This document shows, in pieces, positions 59,574 to 64,000 of a DNA stretch of 64,000 bases. The stretch's first letter is position 1. Every line of letters starts with the position of its first letter. Under the pieces are notes generated by a model. It was not told the DNA's origin, made no database searches, and worked only from the letters and a program-made list of their open reading frames with translations. This stretch comes from Laburnicola sp. R22_1 (lineage: Eukaryota > Ascomycota > Dothideomycetes > Pleosporales > Didymosphaeriaceae): the NCBI GenBank assembly GCA_014281115.1, contig JACONQ010000011.1, positions 1,612,001 to 1,676,000 on the forward strand. The letters are read 5' to 3'. The position numbers were made by a program, and so were the translations under genes.

Positions 59574-61251
59574 TAAAGATCTTTATTATATAGAGATTCT
59601 AACTAAGGTTAAGTCTATACTATATATAGAGAGAAGTAATATAAAAGGCACTAAAACCTAGTAATTAGTATATAGTAGTAGTAATAAAATATATAGAAAA
59701 TAATAATAATTTTATTATTAACTTAAATTTATTTATAGTAGCATTATTAATAGTAGTTAATAAATAGTTTACTATTTAGTATAACTAAGTTATATATTAT
59801 CTCTTAACTAGTAAATTATTAGAAAGCTATAGTAAATTATAAAGTTATAACTATAAGAGTAGTATAAATAATTAAATACTTAACTATAGTTTAGTTATTA
59901 CAATTACAATTTAGTAGTAGTATAACTATAGTTTACTATACGTATAGCGTATAAAGTCTGTCTACTTTTATAGTTTTTTTTTGCGACTAAGAGGTTTCTA
60001 ATAAAAATATTATAATAATAGCAGATATCTCTTCTGCTATTATTTACACAGAAAAGCATTATAAGGTGTTAATATAAAAGGTTTAGCGCGTTATAAGCAA
60101 GCTAAGCGAACTTGGCAGGCTTAGCACGCCTACTCTAACTAAAAAAATCTACATACAAAACTACAGGTAAGGCCACATCGCCGTACTAGTTTAGAGTTAG
60201 GGGAGAAGAAGATAAAATAATAGCGCTGGCGCCGCAACTAGTACAACGCTATAACTATCGTCTCCTCTACTATTATCTCTAAAGATATTACTAGAAGCAA
60301 TAGCTATAATAGCAGGTTTGTGCTACTTATAAGATACATGCTAGAAACTTATATATTATAGGTACACCGACGCTTTATCTTCGCATTAAGTACTTTTATA
60401 ATATTAGTAATATCTAGTATACTAAATCTTTACTTTAATATATAACACTATATTTTTTAAATCTAACTTTTTAGCTATTATATTTAGTAACGTAATAACT
60501 TTCTAGCAATCTAATATTATATTTAAATTTAATACCTATAGCAATATAGTTATTATTAAATTTAGTTAGAATATAGATAACTAGCTAGGCAAAGTTAAGA
60601 ATAATTTTTAAAGGTTTAGTAATCTTATATAACTAGAAAAATTATTAACAAGGCCTTTAGAGCTTATCTTTAAGTACCCTATTAGTAATATTTTTAAACT
60701 AATTTACTATCTTTTATACCTTTAAATTCTAAAGTATAAGGCATTCTTTTAGTATCTAGATATTAGTAGAAGAGACGCAGCTTTTATAATATAATAATAG
60801 TATAATATAAAGATTATACCATAGAAGCTTAAAAATATAACTAAAAATAAAGGTAAGGACTATAAGAGCGAAAACTAGAGTAAAGAGGAAAAAGAGTTTA
60901 TTATAATATATAAGACGCTAAAGGCATAGTAGTAGTATAAAAGCTTATTAAAATAGTAGTAATTATTTAAAATACTATTAAAGTAAAGGAATATAACTAA
61001 GTAATAAGAGTAAAAGCGAGTAGTAGTAGTAAAAGTATAGAAAAGATAAATAGTAGTAGTAAAGTTCTAGGGGTAGTATATAGCTTACTAGTTACAAAGG
61101 GAGATCTACTATAGAAAAGTAATAACATAGTTAGGTTAATTACTATTATAATTATTATTATTAAAGAAATTATTAATTATGTAATATAGTGGTTAGTTAA
61201 ATAGCTAGCCTAGAATTATGTAATATTATAGATTAACCTTAGGGGAGAAGG
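59574..61251 (+). mobile_element. X element inserted in a B element, carrying a nested C (X5)
   Basis: Same orientation as X3. The flanking direct repeat ctttttattat (59562-59573 with one extra T, and 61252-61262) lies within the T run of a B unit (59513-59573 plus 61262-61320). C4 interrupts it. More RIP-mutated than X3; the protein frame is legible only in patches. Confidence 0.78.
59973..60390 (-). mobile_element. C element nested in X5 (C4)
   Basis: 418 bp, T run at the left. Exact 10-bp duplication tacttttata (59963-59972 and 60391-60400). It keeps the agcagatatctcttctgct hairpin. Confidence 0.88.
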
Positions 61252-61261
61252 CTTTTTATTA

Positions 61262-61353
61262 TATTATTTAAAATAAAAGCCTTTATTATTCTATCTCTAG
61301 ATAGATAAGTTAACACTATATATAATAAGTAAAAAAATTTACTACTAATTAAA

Positions 61354-61387
<34 letters not shown>

Positions 61388-61905
61388 ATAGCGTTAAATT
61401 AACTACTAAGAAGTAGTATAACAAAGACTTTTATCTTAAATAATATAATAAATAAAGCAAAGCCTTCTACTTAGTAATTAAAACAAAAGTGTAAAAAGTA
61501 GTTATAAAAATGCGCGTTATATATATATATAGTGTAAATTTAACTACCTAGAAGTAGCATAATAATAACTTTATCTTAAATAATATAATAAGAAAAGCAG
61601 AGCCCCTACTTAGTAATTAAAGAAAAGTATGTGGCGTTATTTTATCTACCTAGGGGTAGGACGACAAAGGCCTTTCATCTCAAATAACATGACAAAAAAG
61701 CAGAGCCCCTGCTTAGTAATTAAAAAAGGCGTAAAAAGGTAATAATAAAAAAGAAAGAAAAGTATAAAAAGATAGTTATATATATATTATTAATTAACTA
61801 CTTAGAAATAAAATAATAAAGGCTTTAATTTTAAATAATATAATAAAAAAGCAAAGCCTCTTACTTAGTAATTAAAAAGAGCGTAAAAAGGTAATTAGGT
61901 ATAAA
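61262..61905 (+). repeat. Cluster of B elements
   Basis: After the second half of a minus-strand B (61262-61320) come plus-strand units near 61384-61510, 61532-61630, 61631-61762 and 61780-61905. They are separated by (TA)n or A-rich tails. The unit at 61631 is well preserved (gtggcgttattttatctacc, taggggtaggacgac). Another partial copy is at 59440-59505. Confidence 0.75.
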
Positions 61906-61924
61906 AAATACTATTATTATAATA

Positions 61925-63014
61925 TTGGTTGGCTTGCCGAACACCTTTTGTAACCTGTTTTTTTAGTTTAAGGTTAAAGTAGATTAAGATAGAAGGTTAT
62001 TATATACTATGTATAGTACCTAATTCTAATTAAAAACCAACCTTAAATATTACCTAATAATGCGACAATAGTTTAAGTCTTAAACTTACTCGCACTTTAC
62101 CCACACCCTATAAGCTCTCTATCTATATAAGGTTTACTTATACTGTATACAGTCTACCTAGATTATTACTATTAGTATTATTAACTATCCGCGCTCGTAC
62201 ACTACTTATATAGCATACTTACTTAGATAAGCTAATACTACTATAATAGCTAGAAGAACTTTATAGATCTATATAACACTTTTGCCACACTAGAGCTTAT
62301 TAATAAAAATCTTATTATCCTCTTTTTGCGTTCTCTACTAGAGGATTCTATTACTAATAAAGAGTAATTACGCCTACTAGAGTAGAAATTTAACCTTATA
62401 GTCCTTCGCGAACTAGATAAGCTGCTAGCCTAACTAGTATACTAGGACTACCTTATAGATAGTTAAGTATATCTATCTCTTGCGCTAGATAAGTATCTAA
62501 TAAATAGAATAGAACTCTAGCGTAGTTACCTTAAGGGTAGTGTTACAAATCTTTAGCGTATACTCTTTAGTGTTAGTAAGTATATTAGCGTTAAATAATT
62601 TAGAGTTAATACTTAAGTAGATAGTAGGGTATAAAGTAATAGTAGGGGTTTTATTAAGAATAACCTTAATGCGGCAATAGAGCAATAGTGTATCTAGTAC
62701 ATATTACCCTTATACTACTTATAAGAAATAGTATATACTTATTAATATATTAACTTATATTATATATAATAATCTAAATAGTAGATTTGCGATAATTAGA
62801 ATAGCGGAGAAAGGATAGCTTATAGCGTTGCTGCGCTAAAGTTTTATTTCTCTTCTAAAGTTCTAACTATGGCCTTTTTATAAATTAACTTTGCATATGG
62901 GAGCTATACGCGCTAAGACTACTAAGCTTACTTAGCAGTTTAAACGCGCTTTTTTATAATTACTACCTTTTTTACACTCTTTTTAATTACTAAGTAGGAG
63001 GCTCTGCTTTTTTT
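61925..63014 (-). mobile_element. E element, second copy (E2)
   Basis: Inverted relative to E1. The end ggttggcttgccgaacacc corresponds to the far end of E1. The B module is at the right (62945-63014), truncated by a C fragment (63015-63052) ending ttagtcgt plus an A run. A frame at 62497-62685 minus (ANILTNTKEYTLKICNTTLK, then VTTLEFYSIY) matches the E1 frame (TLKIRATTIKE, LEFYSIY), so both copies share one coding direction. Confidence 0.75.
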
Positions 63015-63061
63015 ATTATTTTTTTATTAGAACTCCTTAGTCGTAAAAAAAACTATATAAG

Positions 63062-63104
63062 ATATAATCCTATTCTAACCTATACCTATTTACTAGGCTA
63101 TATA
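63062..63104 (+). mobile_element. hAT-2-like terminal fragment
   Basis: ttctaacctatacctattta followed by ctaggcta repeats the hAT-2 right terminus. 63105-63230 is AT-rich; 63230-63370 is unique and likely the 3' flank of the next gene. Confidence 0.5.
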
Positions 63105-63372
63105 AAAAGGTAAATTATAAAAGTTAAAATATATAATAAATATTTTATATTAATTAAATTAGCTATATAAAAGCTATTAAATTAGCTACTTAAGTTAAAT
63201 TTTAGTTAAGTTTTAGGGTTAGGAGAAGAGCCAAGCAACTGAAAGCATTCTATTACATTAGTATCTACTACGAATAGGTCACGTGATATAAACTGAACTG
63301 GCTACATAGCCTAGGTAGGCATAGCGCCCCAAGAATGGTCATTGTATGTGAGGGTAGACGTACAGTTGTACC

Positions 63373-64000
63373 TCAAGCATGCTTCTCCAAAGCCTTCCTC
63401 AGCTCGTCATCAGCACTGAGCTCCTTCTCCGCACCCTCAATAACCGCCCTCAATCCCTCCGCACAATCCTGCAACAGCTTTTGCTCTTCCTCGTTCAATT
63501 GAATCGGCATCGCCCTCAATATACCTTTCCGACCAATGACCGCTGGCATCGAGAGACAGCATCCGAGATCTTGTTGGTAGAATGACAACGGACGCACCGT
63601 GCGGCTGTCAAAGAGAATGTACTTGCAGATGCTGGCCGCAACATTGCCGATACCGTACGCAGTGCAGCCTTTGGCTGCAATGATAGCACCAGCTGCGCCG
63701 CGCGTGTGGTCCGCGATATCGTTTTTGAACTCGTCGGTAAGCACGCCGGGCATGGCAAGATGCAATGGCAATGATGCACTCCACGAAATGAACTGGCTAT
63801 CGCCGTCGACCCGATGCTTGCGTGGCTGACTTCTGCCTTCTGGGCGAGGATTCCTCGGAGGCGGGCAGAGTCTAGACTGGTTCCAGTACCGACGACCTGC
63901 GATTCGGGGAGACCGGACAGCTTGCGGGCAAAGTGGGTGAGAATGTCAACAGGGTTGGCGACGAGAAGGAGGATAGTGTGGGGTGAGATGGGCGCCATCG
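63373..64000 (-). pseudogene. L-lactate dehydrogenase-like gene, frameshifted, partial
   Basis: The C-terminal two-thirds of an NAD-dependent L-LDH on the minus strand; the N terminus is beyond the window. Upstream frame: [38 protein letters not shown] (NPVDILT and the DSARLR arginine region are LDH landmarks). After SHASI a deletion of about 14-17 bases shifts the frame at about 63810. The downstream frame resumes [20 protein letters not shown] and runs to TGA 63373 through [37 protein letters not shown] and KALEKHA. The catalytic loop, normally GxHGDSQ, reads GVDGDSQ, so the proton-relay His is Asp as well. Codon use is ordinary and not RIP-like. A sequencing error would not explain the His change. 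Function would have been pyruvate/lactate interconversion in the cytosol. Confidence 0.75.

Noticed and set aside
1..64000. tRNA, rRNA or biosynthetic cluster
   Set aside because: No cloverleaf or rRNA sequence, and no set of biosynthetic genes, was recognised on either strand by eye.

Overview
The window looks like nuclear DNA from a filamentous ascomycete, probably a Dothideomycete/Pleosporales-type plant-associated fungus (inference). The evidence is short GT-AG introns, secreted-hydrolase and small-secreted-protein gene styles, Fot1/pogo, Tc1, hAT, Copia and Gypsy elements, and a strong repeat-induced point mutation (RIP) pattern. From about 14 kb to 63 kb the DNA is an AT-rich isochore in which CpA/TpG is scarce and TpA abundant, while CpG (gcgc runs) survives. 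Coding frames of the transposons are broken almost only by TAG/TAA where CAG, CAA or TGG is expected.

Layout. 0-2.75 kb: RIP-damaged hAT element (minus strand). 2.9-8 kb: a more GC-balanced strip with a two-stop pseudogene for a membrane protein, a frameshifted small secreted protein gene interrupted by a retroposon fragment, and no other recognisable gene. 8-10.2 kb: nested short elements and a 531-bp MITE with 78-bp inverted repeats. 10.2-14 kb: a gene island holding the only intact host gene, a secreted alpha/beta-hydrolase (LIP-type lipase), followed by a broken membrane-protein gene with one intron.

14-63 kb is a nested transposon cluster. A Copia element (15.7-25.6 kb, minus strand) carries a Fot1/pogo transposon inside its integrase frame and a short-retroposon-like element in its 3' LTR. 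It abuts the 3' LTR of a minus-strand Gypsy element. That LTR is split by an 8.7-kb hAT element with a tandemly duplicated 5' end. The Gypsy pol follows (34.6-39.5 kb). A second, complete Gypsy element lies on the plus strand (44.2-51.3 kb). At 55.7-57.8 kb sits a nearly undamaged Tc1/mariner transposon with two introns. From 63.2 kb GC content recovers and an L-lactate dehydrogenase-like gene (minus strand, running off the window) appears, but it has a frameshifting deletion at the catalytic-histidine segment.

The most unusual content is three families of short interspersed elements, called here B/E, C and X, with at least 25 copies or fragments. They make target-site duplications of 9-16 bp, are often present as about 110-130-bp solo terminal modules, and share hairpin and body motifs between B/E and C. 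These duplications let the insertion order be reconstructed. No complete cellular pathway is encoded. The window mainly records RIP, transposon nesting and gene decay at an isochore border.
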